Below, in pieces: positions 1 to 10,943 of a DNA stretch of 64,000 nt. How positions within the stretch are numbered: the stretch's first letter is position 1; each line of letters opens with the position of its first letter. A program made the position numbers and the translations under genes. The stretch is taken from the NCBI GenBank assembly GCA_001510575.1, contig LNGK01000001.1, forward strand, positions 124,001 to 188,000. Direction: 5' to 3'. This DNA comes from Knoxdaviesia capensis (Eukaryota > Ascomycota > Sordariomycetes > Microascales > Gondwanamycetaceae). The notes beneath the pieces are model-generated. The model was not told the origin of the DNA and searched no databases. It saw only the letters and a program-made list of their open reading frames with translations.

Positions 1-791
1 CAGATCAGACGGTCGAGAATGCGGCGCTTCTCGTCAATCGAGTACTTGAACGGCTGCGGCACCTCCAGGCGCTCACGGAGCCAGTCGCAGCGCTCACGGT
101 CGGGGATGTGGATAAACTCAACGCCGTACGAGCCGCAGTAGACCTGCTCACAGGCGGCGACAATCTCGCGCAGCGACATCTTCTCGCGGCCCTCACGCTT
201 GAAACGCGGGAGGATTCCGGGGCCCAAGCTGAACTCGGTATCAAGATCGGCCTCGGTGAAGCCGTAGAAGTCGAGCTCCAGCTCCTTGGGCTTGACGTTG
301 CCGAAGCCGTCCGACGTGTTGCGGATGCCGAGCGGGTCGATATCGGCCTTGTGATGGCCCCGAGCCTGGTAGGCACGCACCAGAAGCTGGACCTTGAGAT
401 GGTCGTCGGTGATCTTATCACCACGTCCCACTCCGGCAAGGTCGGGAAGGCCTCCGGTGGCATTGGGCACCAGGGTCGGCGGCGGCTGGAAAGCCTGCGA
501 CATGGGCATGCTGCCATGCTCCATGTTGTTGAAATACACGCGCCACGACACGTGCACGCTCTGCGGGTCCTTCTTCCACTGGACGTACATCTCGTCGATG
601 TAGCCCATGGCGTTGGGAGTCAGGAAGTTATCGTTCGCATCCGGGGGAATGTTGGTGGGTTTCAAGGTCGACTCGAAGCGCATCTGGCGAGCCACGGCCA
701 GCGGCGCGCGGCGGGACGAGAGAGCCTTCCATGCCGGTGTTGATGACCGGAGCAGGCGGGAGCCCGATCTCGAAAGCGTCGAGCTGAGCAT
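1..791 (-). CDS. kgd1: 2-oxoglutarate dehydrogenase E1 component, N-terminal part (cut by window edge)
   Basis: The minus frame is open from the ATG at 791 to the window edge (263 codons) with no intron. It starts with a Ser/Arg-rich mitochondrial presequence. Next comes the N-terminal E1o segment with a motif reading MGYIDEMYVQWKKDPQSVHV, then a V-A-YQARGHHKADIDPLG-type region and the family block YGVEFIHIPDRERCDWLRER. In this family the enzyme is the thiamine-diphosphate E1 of the mitochondrial 2-oxoglutarate dehydrogenase complex. It decarboxylates 2-oxoglutarate and passes the succinyl group to E2 in the TCA cycle. The complete protein is about 1,050 residues, so only about a quarter is here; the catalytic core lies beyond the left edge. 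Identity is firm from these conserved blocks. The gene is divergent from tfb1 across 2.2 kb. Confidence 0.93.
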   Translation of the reverse strand, partial: MLSSTLSRSGSRLLRSSTPAWKALSSRRAPLAVARQMRFESTLKPTNIPPDANDNFLTPNAMGYIDEMYVQWKKDPQSVHVSWRVYFNNMEHGSMPMSQAFQPPPTLVPNATGGLPDLAGVGRGDKITDDHLKVQLLVRAYQARGHHKADIDPLGIRNTSDGFGNVKPKELELDFYGFTEADLDTEFSLGPGILPRFKREGREKMSLREIVAACEQVYCGSYGVEFIHIPDRERCDWLRERLEVPQPFKYSIDEKRRILDRLI

Positions 792-2976
792 TGTGTGGGA
801 AGAGAGAGAGAGAAGGAGATATAGAGAGATATATGGAAGGTCTAGAAGAGGAGAGGAAGATCGGGTCAGTATCAGAGATCCGGTATCGGGGACCTTCGTC
901 CATTGCCGCGGCTATCAGTTGATGATGTGGTCGATTGGCGTTTTGCGGCTGCGTCAATATAAACGCCGCGTTGAGAACGAGAGAAAAAAAGATAGGAGGG
1001 AACATGAAGTACCTAGATGAAGGAGTAAATAATACTACCACAGAAACAAAGCCATCACCACCACAGTTAGTACATGAGTAGTCCTGCTGATTCACGAACG
1101 GGCAGAAAGGAAAGAAGACAGAAATAGACGTCTCAAGCAAGAAGGAGATCGCAGCAAACAAGCAAGAAGACTCACCAAGAGAAACAAAACACAATTCTGG
1201 ATATATACAAGGTATCGTCTCACTTTTGTCTCTTTGGGGCAATTGAGTTAAGAGGCGCTTGAAAGAAATCGACAACACCGTGTCTCTAAAAAGCATAAAC
1301 CCAGGAAAAGAAAAACCGCACGAGAGAAGACCAAGGGAAGATTGGAGGATGGAAAAATGGGGGGGGGGAGAAGGAAACACGATGATGATGATGATGATGA
1401 AAGGATGAGAAAAAAAAATAAAAGCTTCCCTAAAAAAAGCTTCATTAATTCCCTTCTTTTTTTTTTCCTTCCTCTGGGCCTAAGGACGCAAGGAAAAAAA
1501 CTGACAGGCGGAAGAGAATGAGGTAAGGACAGTGCGAGGTCTTCTGCACACGGCTTCACGTGACCGCTTTGGATGCGGCTAAACACACGCCAAGCCTAAT
1601 TGGGCAACAATCTAGATCGAAAAAGGATCGGCCCCACCGATCCCCCTGATTACCTCAGCCACGCTATTCGGTTCCGGGCACAATAAGCCGACATTACTCC
1701 GCAGCAGCGAGACGCCAGATGAAACCAGCAGCTGGCACTCCGGGATCCCACGACACAGTGCGCGCGGCCTGGTCCCGGCAACTTCTGGACGCCGAACGTG
1801 TTTGAACGGCCGACAGTCGGAATGTGCCGGGCCGTCACGGCAACCGAGCGCGGATGTGTAGCTATGCACCGCCAAACACACAATCAGAGTGCTTGCACCA
1901 CTCAATGGCAAACTTGGGCTGGACCATACACTCTCCGAGAATCACCGGAGTCACAGCTGGCAGCTCCTTTAATTTTCGTTTGCTTCTGCGGTTGTTTTGT
2001 TTGCTGTCCACTTGTATTGATACTTTTAGCTCTCTTCCCGTGAAAACGATCCGGTTTTTCCCCAGACCCCAATTTTATTTGGTGCCCATCCATGCTCGCT
2101 TCGGCACTATGCGGCTCGTGCGAGATTCCACCCGCAAACCGCGCACTTTGCGGTGTTTTGTGCTGTACGTCATGCCCGGCAAACAGAGTTTGGTGGAGGG
2201 AAAACATGGTAATTTGCTAGCTTGCAATTGGTGAAAAAATACACTGTGTGGGACCTGCAGGGAGTCGTACTGTGTGGGCCCGAACTGCTAGACTGTGTAA
2301 AGTTGCAGCCACATTCCAGAGCTTCCGCCACATCTAGCGCCACATCTGAATATCGGCCAAAAGTACTGATACCAGCAGAGCTGCCTGGAATCTTCATAGC
2401 CTTACACTTTCTCATATGCATCACCAAATTCACTACAACTGTTTTTGATATCCAACTTTGAATAACTGAGTCAATAAAGCTTTTCACAAAAAGCAATTCC
2501 TTAACCCCGCAAGATTTCCTTAGTCTCGTGCTTCTTCTCTTCCTCCCCTCCTTGACGTGACTTTCTATTCACCATTTCCCCCTCACATTCTCACTCTTCC
2601 GTCTCTTTTCCGTCGTTTCCCCAAACATTCTCAGAGACACACGACCTTCACCTGTCACCTTTCCTGGGCTAATTGGTCCCTCTCCGGAACGGATCGGACC
2701 GACCGAAACACTGCCAGACCCACCCATCGTCCGAACCGGTTGTCTCCACCGCGTCCGGAGCTTCTTTCACCCACCACATCTTGATCGAATCCACCCGTCA
2801 CATGTCACACCATCCCGCCTGCAACTGACGAAAGGCAGAAGGGTTCTAGTCCGAACGTGAGACCGAGTCGGAAACCCGGCGGGGGACGGAGACTTGTGGA
2901 GGAGGATCACAGATTATAATGACAGTTTCTCCTCTCTTCACCCGGTCACCCATATCCTGAGAAGGCCGCCTCTGTA
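792..2976. other. Divergent intergenic region between kgd1 and tfb1
   Basis: A 2.2-kb non-coding stretch. It contains a (GAT)n microsatellite at 1381-1400, polypurine/polypyrimidine tracts at about 1330-1500 and 2510-2640 (probable leader regions of the two divergent genes), and a CACGTGAC site at 1557-1564. Open frames here are short, overlap on both strands and match no family I know. I see no RNA gene. Confidence 0.6.
1557..1564 (-). promoter_or_regulatory. GTCACGTG (CDE1/Cbf1-like E-box) upstream of kgd1
   Basis: The octamer CACGTGAC is the reverse complement of GTCACGTG and fits the RTCACRTG consensus bound by Cbf1-type bHLH proteins in fungi. It lies about 770 bp upstream of the kgd1 start codon. 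The same octamer occurs before cox5, atp2 and the 56-aa membrane protein gene. That it works as a binding site is inference. Confidence 0.35.
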
Positions 2977-5052
2977 ATGGCTGCCTCGAACGCCGTGGCT
3001 GCGCCGTCCGGCCAGGCAGCTTTCAAGAAGAAGGACGGCATCATCGGTCTCTCTCCCGACAAGAAGAACATAACATGGCGTCCACTACCCGGTGATGGCC
3101 CGGCCGTGGTCTCGTTACCGGTGGTCAATGTGTCCAGTGCGTGCTCCTAGCCAACCGCTAGTCGCTTGCTGCCCTCCACCATGCTAATGCTCTCTTTGAC
3201 AGACCTGCAACAAACTCCAGACACAGCCGCAAAAGTCATGTTGAAAATCTTCGAGAAAAACCCTGCCGGCGGCGAACCGTTGTCGTACCTCTTCCACTTC
3301 ACCTCTCCGAACGCGCGATCCGAAGCCAACGCCGTCAAAGACACATTATCCAAACTCATTGCCTCCCTCCGATCCAACGACCCCTCGGTCCCGAAGCCGG
3401 CCGACGGCAGTGGTGGAGACGGCAACGACACTCCCCCCGCCAGAGGGGCCGGCCCGTCAGCCACCACCGACGTCGGCTCCCTTGACGACGACCAACTGCG
3501 ATCCGACATCGAGCTTCAGCTGTCGCTTATGAAGAAAGACCGCGAGCTCCACAAGCTGTACATGGAGGCTCTGAAAATGAAGCCCGACGCCATGTCCAAC
3601 GCCTCGTTCAACTCGCACTTCTGGTCATCCCGGACCCAACTGCTGCGCGTGCACATGATCGAGACCAGCCAGCAGAAGGGCGCGTATAATGTGCTGTCGA
3701 CACTAAAGCCCAAGGCCGGCGAGGGTGGCCTGAAGATTAGCATCACCGTGGACCAGGTCCAGATGATATTCTCCCAGCACCCGCTGGTCAAGCGCATCTA
3801 CAACGAGCACGTGCCGCCGCTGGCCGAGCAGGCGTTCTGGTCGCGCTTCTTCCTCAGCAAGCTGTCGAAGCGGCTGCGCGGCGAGCGCGTGACCGACGCC
3901 GACAACAACGACACCATCTTCGACCGCTACGACGCCAACGAGAACTTCGAGACCATCGACAGCAAGATCCTGGCGGCCAAGGTGCCGACCACCATCGACC
4001 TGGACGCCAATGCCGAGGACCGCGGCGGCTTCCAAGGCGGCAACCGCCAGAACGTCGAGATGCGCCCGCACCGCAACGTGCCGATCGTCAAGGCGCTCAA
4101 CGCCCTCAGCTACAAGATCATGGCCAACGTGGCGCCGGCGGACGTGCGCAGCGTCGACACCATCGGCGCCGACCGCGATGCGCGCGCCACCGAGGTGCTG
4201 CGCGACCTGATGACGCCGGAGCAGCCCGAGACAATCCCACTGCAGGTCAAGGATAAGAGCGTGTTCTTCACCAAGAGCGCCACCGAGCCGACCGCCAACG
4301 AACGCACGTTTGCCAAGCAGTCGGCGCCAGACGTGTTACGCTCTTTTCATAGGGGGTTTGCTTCCACGCCCGGCACCGCTGGCGGACAGCTGGACCTGCA
4401 CGTGGCCATTGGTGTCGACGATGACAGCGATAGCGACGCTGAGGATGGTGGCCAAAAGGTGCCGCATGTGGGGTCGCGCGCGGCGCGTCGCCAGGCGCAG
4501 AAGGACACCATGGACGCGATCCTCCGGCACCGCGGCGAGCTGTACGGCCACGGAGCCAGCCGGCGGCCGGCCGAGACCGACGCGTCCACCGCGGGGGTCG
4601 ACGCCTCGGCAGCCGACCCCGACCCCGCCGACGAGGACGCGGTGCAGACATCGCTGTCAAAGCCGGTGATGGAGCAGTGCCAGCTGGTCCAAGCGACCAC
4701 GGTCGAGTTCCTGCACCAGTTCTGGGACGCGTTCCTGTCGGGCGACGGCGACCGCGCGCTCGAGGTGCAGTACCTCGCCGAAGCGCTGCGGCGGTCGATC
4801 GAGCGCATCCACCAGGTGGCGGCCGAAGCGGAGGAGGAGCGCGGGCGCGTCATCGAGGCCAAGAAGGAGGAGATCCGCGAGCACTTCCGGCTGACCAAGA
4901 AGAAGATCCGCTGGAAGCCGGACAGTGTCGGCGGCGGCCGGGATGCGGTGATGTCGCTGATGACGGCTACGCTGGACACCATCAAGCGCGCGCAGGGCGA
5001 GTATATGAAGGCGCTCGATGCGGAGGGCGTTACGCCCAGCACCGAGGCTTAG
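2977..5052 (+). CDS. tfb1: TFIIH core subunit Tfb1 (p62/GTF2H1 homologue)
   Basis: Two exons, 2977-3136 and 3203-5052. The 66-nt intron starts GTGCGT, has a GCTAATG branch site and ends GACAG; joining gives NLQQTPDTAAKVMLKIFEK, the signature end of the PH-like domain. The protein has 669 residues. It has an N-terminal PH-like domain (about residues 15-120, including SPDKKNITW), then a Gly/Ser/Pro-rich linker. Two BSD domains follow (about 155-290, with HFWSSR and FWSRFFLSKLSKRLRG), and a helical C-terminal region ends near residue 669. In this family the protein is a structural subunit of the TFIIH core, used in RNA polymerase II initiation and nucleotide excision repair. Its PH domain contacts XPG/Rad2-type nuclease and acidic activators. 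Length fits fungal homologues. It converges with the AAA+ gene, with 300 bp between the stop codons. Confidence 0.93.
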
Positions 5053-5352
5053 ATAGATAGATAAGAGGCGACGAAGATTGCGGACGTGTACCATAGCGAG
5101 ATCTTTGGCTTGAATGAATATAACGTTTATATGATGCGCTGCACCGTCCATAACATTCACGCATTGTTGACATGAACTGAGATAGTAAACACGGAACATC
5201 GGGCATTAGAAAGGTATCAAAACAAAACAAACGTCTAGAGTACAGAGAACACAAGATGATCTGGTCTATATACGAAAAGAAAGAAAAAAAGGAAAAAGTC
5301 ATGAGTACAGATAAAGTTACAGGATAATAACAGGGCACCAGCGGCTGGCTGT
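5053..5352. terminator. Convergent 3' intergenic region (tfb1 / AAA+ ATPase)
   Basis: A 300-bp AT-richer spacer between two convergent stop codons, with A-rich runs at about 5215-5300. It must hold both polyadenylation regions. No ORF of interest is seen. Confidence 0.5.
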
Positions 5353-8300
5353 TCACGACTGCTGCTGCTGCTGCTGCTCCTCCGGCTTCGGCTCCGCTTC
5401 CGGCTCCGCACCGACTTTCGGCGCGGGCTCAGGCGCCTTAGGTTCGGGCTTGGGTTTCTCGGCCTCTTCCGCCGGAGCTGCGCGCACCCGCGCCTCCTCC
5501 GCATCCACCGGCTTGGCCGCGGCCGACAGGAAGCCCATGCCGGCCTTGCGCTTCCGGGCGCCGCCGGGCCCGCCGGCCCCACTGCCGGCCTTGCCGTACG
5601 TCTCGTCGAACTTGCGGATGCCCTTGGTGGTTTCCATGTCCTCGGAGATGCTCGCGCCGATTTCGCGGAGGGCGTGGTCGAAGTCGCGGCCGCGCAGGAT
5701 TCGCCGCGGGGCAGCAGGGGATTCGGCGGCGGTGGTGGGTGGTGGTGGTGGTGATGGTGGTGGGGGCGGGGGCGGGGTGGGGTCGAGCGGGTCGAGCACC
5801 GACATTGGGTGGTGGTTTGCGGGCGCAGCGGAGCCGGGGGCAGTGCCGGGTGTTTCCGGGGTGGGGCGGCTGGTCGCCGCCATCTCGGCCTCCATCTCGT
5901 GGCGCACGGCCGACATCGCGGCCGCCACACACAGGTTCTTCAGATCGCTGCCGGAGTACATGACGGTGCGGGCCGCCAGGTCTTCGATCGACACGTCCGC
6001 GGCCAGCTGCTCGTCGCGCAGCAAGATGGCGAGAATCGCCGCGCGGTCGGCCTTCAGCGGCAGGTCAACCAGGATCTTGCGCGGCAAGCGCCGCAGCACG
6101 GCCTCGTCGAGATCGAACGGCCGGTTGGTGGCCACCATGATGAACGCGTTGGACGCCGCCATGCCGTCCCACTCGCGCAGGAACTGGTTGATCACGTCGC
6201 GGTGCGTCATCGGGCTGTGGCCGCGGCTGGCCAGCAGCGCATCCGCCTCGTCGATGAAGATCACCATCGGCGACAGCTTGCGCGCCAGCGAGAACACCGC
6301 CGCCACGTTCTTCTCTGCTTCGCCCAGCCACATGTCGTTGATGCTCGCCGCGCTGACTTCCAGCATGTTGGCGCCGCTCTCGCGCGCCACGGCTTTTGCC
6401 AGCAGCGTTTTGCCCGTGCCGGGCGGGCCGTACAGCAGGCAGCCGGGGATGCGGTTGCGGCCGAGCACGCCGTAGGTGAAGGCGTCCGGCCGCTGGAGGG
6501 AGAGGGTGGTGAGAAGTCGCAGCGCGTCGATGGTTTCCTTTGGCGCGTGCACGTCCGCAAAGGTGGTCGCGATCTCTTTCTTGTCGATCAGTCCCGAGAG
6601 GAGCTTCTGTTCGTACTTGTCGAAGTTAGGCTCGCCGGTGGTCTTCGGAGCGGATCGGTGCTTCGATCTGGCGGAGGTTAAGTCGGTAGACTTGGACCAG
6701 GCGGCTTTGGCAGACGCTGCCGACGGGCCGGACTCGAGAGTAGTGCTGTCAGAAGGAGCAGCCGAGGCCGAGTCGGGCGCCACATCCGGATACACCGAAG
6801 ACAGCGAGGGAACAAGCAAAGCAGCCGCCGGGTCCTCGCCGGCCCGCATCATTGCCTCCACGCGGTCCTGCACCAGCCGGAGTGACGCCTCAGCAAAGCT
6901 GTAGGGGCTCTTCTCCAGCGCGAGGATACGCCGTGCCAGCGCGTACAGTTCGGTACGGGGCAGCAAGCCGCACGTGATCGCGGAAGTGTATCCATCCAGT
7001 GTCCTCTCCATATGCGCAAACAGTGTCTTCAACTCACTGGCCAGCCGCGCCGGTCCCTGCTGGCGGGAGACATGGCGGAGCATATCCAGCTTCTCGTCGA
7101 GCTCCACCAGGAACCGGAACCCCGGCTGGCGCAGCACCAGCTCTTCCGCGGCGCGACTGGTCATCGGCGGCGACGCGAGACTGGCCACCATGTCGCGCAG
7201 ACGCACCATGTTCTCGTAGATCATGTCGACAACATGCAGGTGCTGCACGTCTTCCAGCGCGTCGCTCGGCACCTGGGGCGACGTGTAGTGGAACGACGTC
7301 TCGTGGTTAGCCAGGAACTCGAGCATCTTCTGGTAGTCTTCGCGCGGCTCGACGCCGGTGGTTGAGCCGATCAGCACGGCGCGCGACCCGGCCAGCCACC
7401 GCTTGTCGACGATGCGCCGGAGCATCGCCGTGATCCACCGGCCCTCGATGGTCATGTTCAGCTCGACGATGTCGTCCAGCTGGATGATCAGCCGCGCACT
7501 GTCGCTGCCGCCGGCTTTGACGGCCGCGGCGGAGACCAGCGCCTCAAGCGCCACGCCGATGCGCTGCGTCTCGTCCACCGTCATGCCTGGCAGCTGGTAG
7601 GTGAACGGGTCGTTTTCGATCTTGGAGAGCTCGTCAAACCCCACCACCTCCTCAAGGGCGTCGACCACCTCCGACAGGTTCTGGCCACCCGGCGCCCCGT
7701 CGCCATCGACGTCATCTAGCAGCGGGCGAGCCCCGCGCACGGCCATTTCCGAGAGCCGCTGCAGATCGCGGCGCGCATCAGCCATGTTCGTTGCGCCGTC
7801 GTGGCCGTCGTCTTCGTCATCTTCTTCGTCGGCATCTTCGTCTTCCATGCCTTCCTTGTGGTCGGCGTTCGGCCGCCACGTCAAGCCAACCTGGTTCGCC
7901 GAATGGAAGCCAAGGTGGCACATCTCCGACTTGGACGTGGCCCAGTTCTGGCCGGCCGCATCGGTGAGCAGCTTCGAAAGCGTGTGGGCGTCTAGTCGGA
8001 CCAGATCGGCCCCGAGACTGTCGGCAACGTGTCGCATAAAGGTCTTCATGAACCACTTGCTGCCGTCGTCATGGCGAGCAAAGATCGGAATGCGACGCTC
8101 GCCAAGTTGGTAGCCGGCAGCCGGCCGTGTCTCAAGCTCGGCAAACACCACCTCTTCAAAGTCTAGCCAGCGCGCCGAGCTGTTGTCGCGGCGCGCGTCG
8201 TCGGGGAGAATACTGCCCAGACGCCACAGGTGCTGGAACAGGTGGTCGGGCTCGAGTTTGTACGCCATGGAGACGGGCAAAAGCATCTGCTCCTGCAGCG

Positions 8301-9129
8301 ACTCCGATGTGTTGTTCACGTCGTGGTGTTCCGACCAGTGGTTGTCGGGTGCCTTTTCGTCCAGGTGCCACTGTTTGGGCGTTGCCGCGCGGATGGCTTC
8401 GATGGTCCGCACCAGCTCCGGCGCAAGATCGGCCCCGCTCTCGAGAACGGCCAAGGCTATGACTCTCGATGCACTCAGGCCGATCAAGGCACTCCGCCGC
8501 GTGATGGCACCGAGGTCCCGGCTGAGCGCCGCGGTGAGCTCGCCCGGCTGCCATGACGCCAGCACAAAGTCGCGAAGGTACGCCCGGTACAGCCGGTCAT
8601 ACTCCGCGGCGTCGGCCGGCTTCTTCAGCTGGGCGCCATATGTCTTCTGGAAGCGCGACGAGGCCAGCACCCGCCAGTGCGGCGTCCCCACTATCGGCCA
8701 GTCGGGCTCGGCAAACGGCTCATGCACCAGCACGTTGTCGCGCAGAAACGTGTCCGGCAGCCGCCGGGCCGCATCGGCCACGTTCTGCGCGCGCGCTTCC
8801 AACGCGGCCACCTTTTCCTCCGGGCTCAACCGTGCTCGTGCGAGTGACCGCCGCCGCCGCCCGCGGGCCACGTGTGCCCGCTCGCGCTCCCGCTCGACAT
8901 TTTCGGTGTTCACGGCCCCGCCCGCCCCAGCGCCCTCGGTCCGAGTGCTCGATTCGGTCGACGCTTGGCTCCGGACCGCCGATGTGCTCAATTGCCGGAT
9001 CCGCGTGGGTGTGTGTGTCGAAACCGGCCTCGCAAGGCTGCAGTGCCGTGTTGTCGTTCGGGTCGAGTGTGCGGCTATTCGCGGAAGTTTCGACGCCGTG
9101 CGAAGGCCGCGACCAGCAATTCCGTGCAT
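5353..9129 (-). CDS. Large mitochondrially targeted AAA+ ATPase (Msp1/spastin-type AAA module)
   Basis: A single uninterrupted frame of 1,258 residues from the ATG at 9129. Residues 1-55 are rich in Arg/Ser/Thr with almost no acidic residues, a typical mitochondrial presequence. The middle is a family-specific region with an acidic run (EDEDADEEDDEDDG, about residue 430) and no domain I can name. The AAA+ module lies at about 840-1090. It has Walker A GPPGTGKT (about 897), Walker B VIFIDEADALLASRG (about 958), sensor-1 ATN, and an arginine-finger segment RRLPRK (about 1012). Its features are closest to the meiotic clade (Msp1/ATAD1, spastin, katanin). After it come a Pro run (about 1120-1135), an Ala/Glu/Pro-rich tail and seven Gln codons ending the protein. 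The substrate is unknown; extraction or remodelling of mitochondrial proteins is inference from the AAA clade. GC-rich codon use matches its neighbours. Confidence 0.85.
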   Translation of the reverse strand: MHGIAGRGLRTASKLPRIAAHSTRTTTRHCSLARPVSTHTPTRIRQLSTSAVRSQASTESSTRTEGAGAGGAVNTENVERERERAHVARGRRRRSLARARLSPEEKVAALEARAQNVADAARRLPDTFLRDNVLVHEPFAEPDWPIVGTPHWRVLASSRFQKTYGAQLKKPADAAEYDRLYRAYLRDFVLASWQPGELTAALSRDLGAITRRSALIGLSASRVIALAVLESGADLAPELVRTIEAIRAATPKQWHLDEKAPDNHWSEHHDVNNTSESLQEQMLLPVSMAYKLEPDHLFQHLWRLGSILPDDARRDNSSARWLDFEEVVFAELETRPAAGYQLGERRIPIFARHDDGSKWFMKTFMRHVADSLGADLVRLDAHTLSKLLTDAAGQNWATSKSEMCHLGFHSANQVGLTWRPNADHKEGMEDEDADEEDDEDDGHDGATNMADARRDLQRLSEMAVRGARPLLDDVDGDGAPGGQNLSEVVDALEEVVGFDELSKIENDPFTYQLPGMTVDETQRIGVALEALVSAAAVKAGGSDSARLIIQLDDIVELNMTIEGRWITAMLRRIVDKRWLAGSRAVLIGSTTGVEPREDYQKMLEFLANHETSFHYTSPQVPSDALEDVQHLHVVDMIYENMVRLRDMVASLASPPMTSRAAEELVLRQPGFRFLVELDEKLDMLRHVSRQQGPARLASELKTLFAHMERTLDGYTSAITCGLLPRTELYALARRILALEKSPYSFAEASLRLVQDRVEAMMRAGEDPAAALLVPSLSSVYPDVAPDSASAAPSDSTTLESGPSAASAKAAWSKSTDLTSARSKHRSAPKTTGEPNFDKYEQKLLSGLIDKKEIATTFADVHAPKETIDALRLLTTLSLQRPDAFTYGVLGRNRIPGCLLYGPPGTGKTLLAKAVARESGANMLEVSAASINDMWLGEAEKNVAAVFSLARKLSPMVIFIDEADALLASRGHSPMTHRDVINQFLREWDGMAASNAFIMVATNRPFDLDEAVLRRLPRKILVDLPLKADRAAILAILLRDEQLAADVSIEDLAARTVMYSGSDLKNLCVAAAMSAVRHEMEAEMAATSRPTPETPGTAPGSAAPANHHPMSVLDPLDPTPPPPPPPSPPPPPTTAAESPAAPRRILRGRDFDHALREIGASISEDMETTKGIRKFDETYGKAGSGAGGPGGARKRKAGMGFLSAAAKPVDAEEARVRAAPAEEAEKPKPEPKAPEPAPKVGAEPEAEPKPEEQQQQQQS

Positions 9130-9663
9130 CTAGAAGCAGTTGTGCGCTTTTGCGCGTCTGAATGTGTACTGGAAATAAGCAGGATTCCAACCCCGCTGAT
9201 GAAGGGTTGAAGAGGAAAGCAAAGAAAGAAAGCGAAAGAGAAGAGAAACAAACAAGATGGTGGCCAAGAAAAAATCGAGAACCTGTGCTCGACTCAAGAT
9301 TAATCATCACACACTAGATATTATTTCTTCGGGTTTAGACCCTAACGTATTTCTAGCCTGGCAGATATATACTTATATTTATATATATAATTTTGGTACA
9401 CAGTATATACTAGTAAATTTCATCCCGATTATTCAACCTATCATAACTAAATTACTCTCTATGTACTAATATATAGTTCTATATATGTCCTATTCGCTGT
9501 ATGTCTGAGTGAGCACATACTTATATATTGTTGTCGTTGTGTTGTGGTATAGTGGCGCTGGCCGTGGACTCGAAAATAATACGATACACTACACGATCTC
9601 AAAGGCCTTCATCAGCCGGCAGACTATCCGTGTGCCCGTACAGACTTCCACTACTTGAAATCT
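9130..9663. other. Non-coding upstream region of the AAA+ ATPase gene
   Basis: About 530 bp. The part at 9340-9530 is distinctly AT-rich (runs such as TATATTTATATATATAA), unlike the GC-rich genes around it. No RNA gene or conserved frame is seen. The promoter of the AAA+ gene should lie in its first few hundred bases. Confidence 0.4.
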
Positions 9664-10581
9664 TCACCTGTCCATCGGTTTTCCCACATTATTATAGTCT
9701 TGTCCAGCAAGCTCCGAAAGACTGGCACAATGCAACCGATACCTTTCCTCCTCAGAGCCGAGTTCATGCCGGGCCCAACTGCTGATGATGTCAATGATTG
9801 CTTTTGTCAAATTCACACACCGTGTGCTCCTCCTTAAGGTTCTTGAGGTCCAGGTCCTTGAAGTTCTTGAGGCTGTTGAGACTCTTTTCGACAAGCATAT
9901 AGTTTGCGTGGAGAAGAACACTGTAGAGTTCCTGGGTGATACTACCGCGGAGCGATGCGTCCGATGCTGTGTAAGTGACGGCTGTGAGACCTGAATTTTC
10001 TTTGGTGTAATTCCTGTCAACTCTGTCGATTCGGATATGATGCGTGCCTTTCGTACGCTCTCAGCCGTTGAGATGGTGGTACCGTAGCCATCCTGCTGGC
10101 GGGACACCTGCTTGCTTGATGGCCCATAACCAATGGCCAAGAGCGGGCTCAAGGTATGCCGTGTCGACTGTTCCAGGTTCTCTTGCCAGAGACGCCTCTC
10201 TTGCCTAGCGACATGATATGCCTGGTCCAATGTTAGCATGCTCCCCTCGGTGAGTAGCATGCAGCAGCCCAACGATCCTGTCCTATTTTCAGCTTCCGCG
10301 GCTGGTGGCCTTCAGTGTCAAGCCGTATCCTGAGGCGGGTTGCTCTCGCTGTCTCTGGGTTCTTCGCCCTTAAGTCGCACTCTCATCGCCGCTTGTCTCG
10401 GCCTAGAACTGGCTGACCTGGCGCGAAGCTTCACCCAGAGAGTGGACAAGCTCGAGCTCCTTCGGCCTTCCAAGGTCACGAGTGGCTCGCGCGCCATGAC
10501 GAAACAATTCGCTGACATCGCGGCTGGTTGAGGTTCGTAGCTCCGCCTCGATTCTCGGAAGGCCCTCCTGAGCCCTGCCAA
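9664..10581 (-). pseudogene. Frame-broken coding remnants of an unrecognised protein
   Basis: Several minus-strand segments look protein-like but sit in different frames. One runs 10581-10318 (87 codons; Arg/Ser-rich, segment SSSLSTLWVKLRARS). One runs from about 10272 to 9985, with MLTLDQAYHVARQERRLWQE. One runs from about 10040 to 9810, with an amphipathic stretch ITQELYSVLLHANYMLVEKS followed by a Leu-repeat. The last two overlap near 9985-10040 in different frames without a usable intron. I therefore read this as a decayed gene rather than an intact spliced one. I do not recognise the family. It directly borders the retrotransposon. A spliced gene with unusual introns remains possible. 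Confidence 0.3.
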
Positions 10582-10938
10582 TAAAGACTCTCAGTCATCG
10601 ACATCGACTGCCGCAAGCACAAATGACAGTAATAATCGCCGTGATAATGCGAATTGGACACATAGCGAACATGAAAGAGTCCCAGTGTGACGTACTTTCG
10701 CTCAAAAACACTTTCGCGATATTATCGCAAAAAAAAAAAGTGAGAGCAGCGGCCCAAGGTCGCTCGCTGGCCAAGTTGTTGGAAAAATCCACGAAGTCTG
10801 TCATGGCGAAAGAGAATAGAAAAAAAAGGCACAGACGGACGGATTGATAAAAGTGATTATATGGATGGATGGTGTAAAAGATAAAATGCGTAGGGGTTTA
10901 ACCCTAGAGAAATAGTGTAACCCTAATTTAGTAATATA
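10582..10938. other. Left flank of the retrotransposon, with telobox-like repeats
   Basis: About 360 bp of non-coding sequence. It includes a 12-A run near 10729-10740, the palindrome-like GGGTTTAACCC (10894-10904) and an AACCCTAA octamer at 10919-10926. The last five bases before the element (10939-10943) are the left copy of the target-site duplication. Confidence 0.4.
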
Positions 10939-10943
10939 TCCCC
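10939..10943. repeat. Target-site duplication, left copy (TCCCC)
   Basis: TCCCC immediately precedes the left LTR and recurs at 16201-16205 immediately after the right LTR. Five bases is the usual duplication length for copia-type integrases. Confidence 0.9.

Noticed and set aside
10893..10926. Interstitial telomere or chromosome end
   Set aside because: Only isolated AACCCTAA/GGGTTT units are present, not a tandem array, and normal genes continue on both sides.
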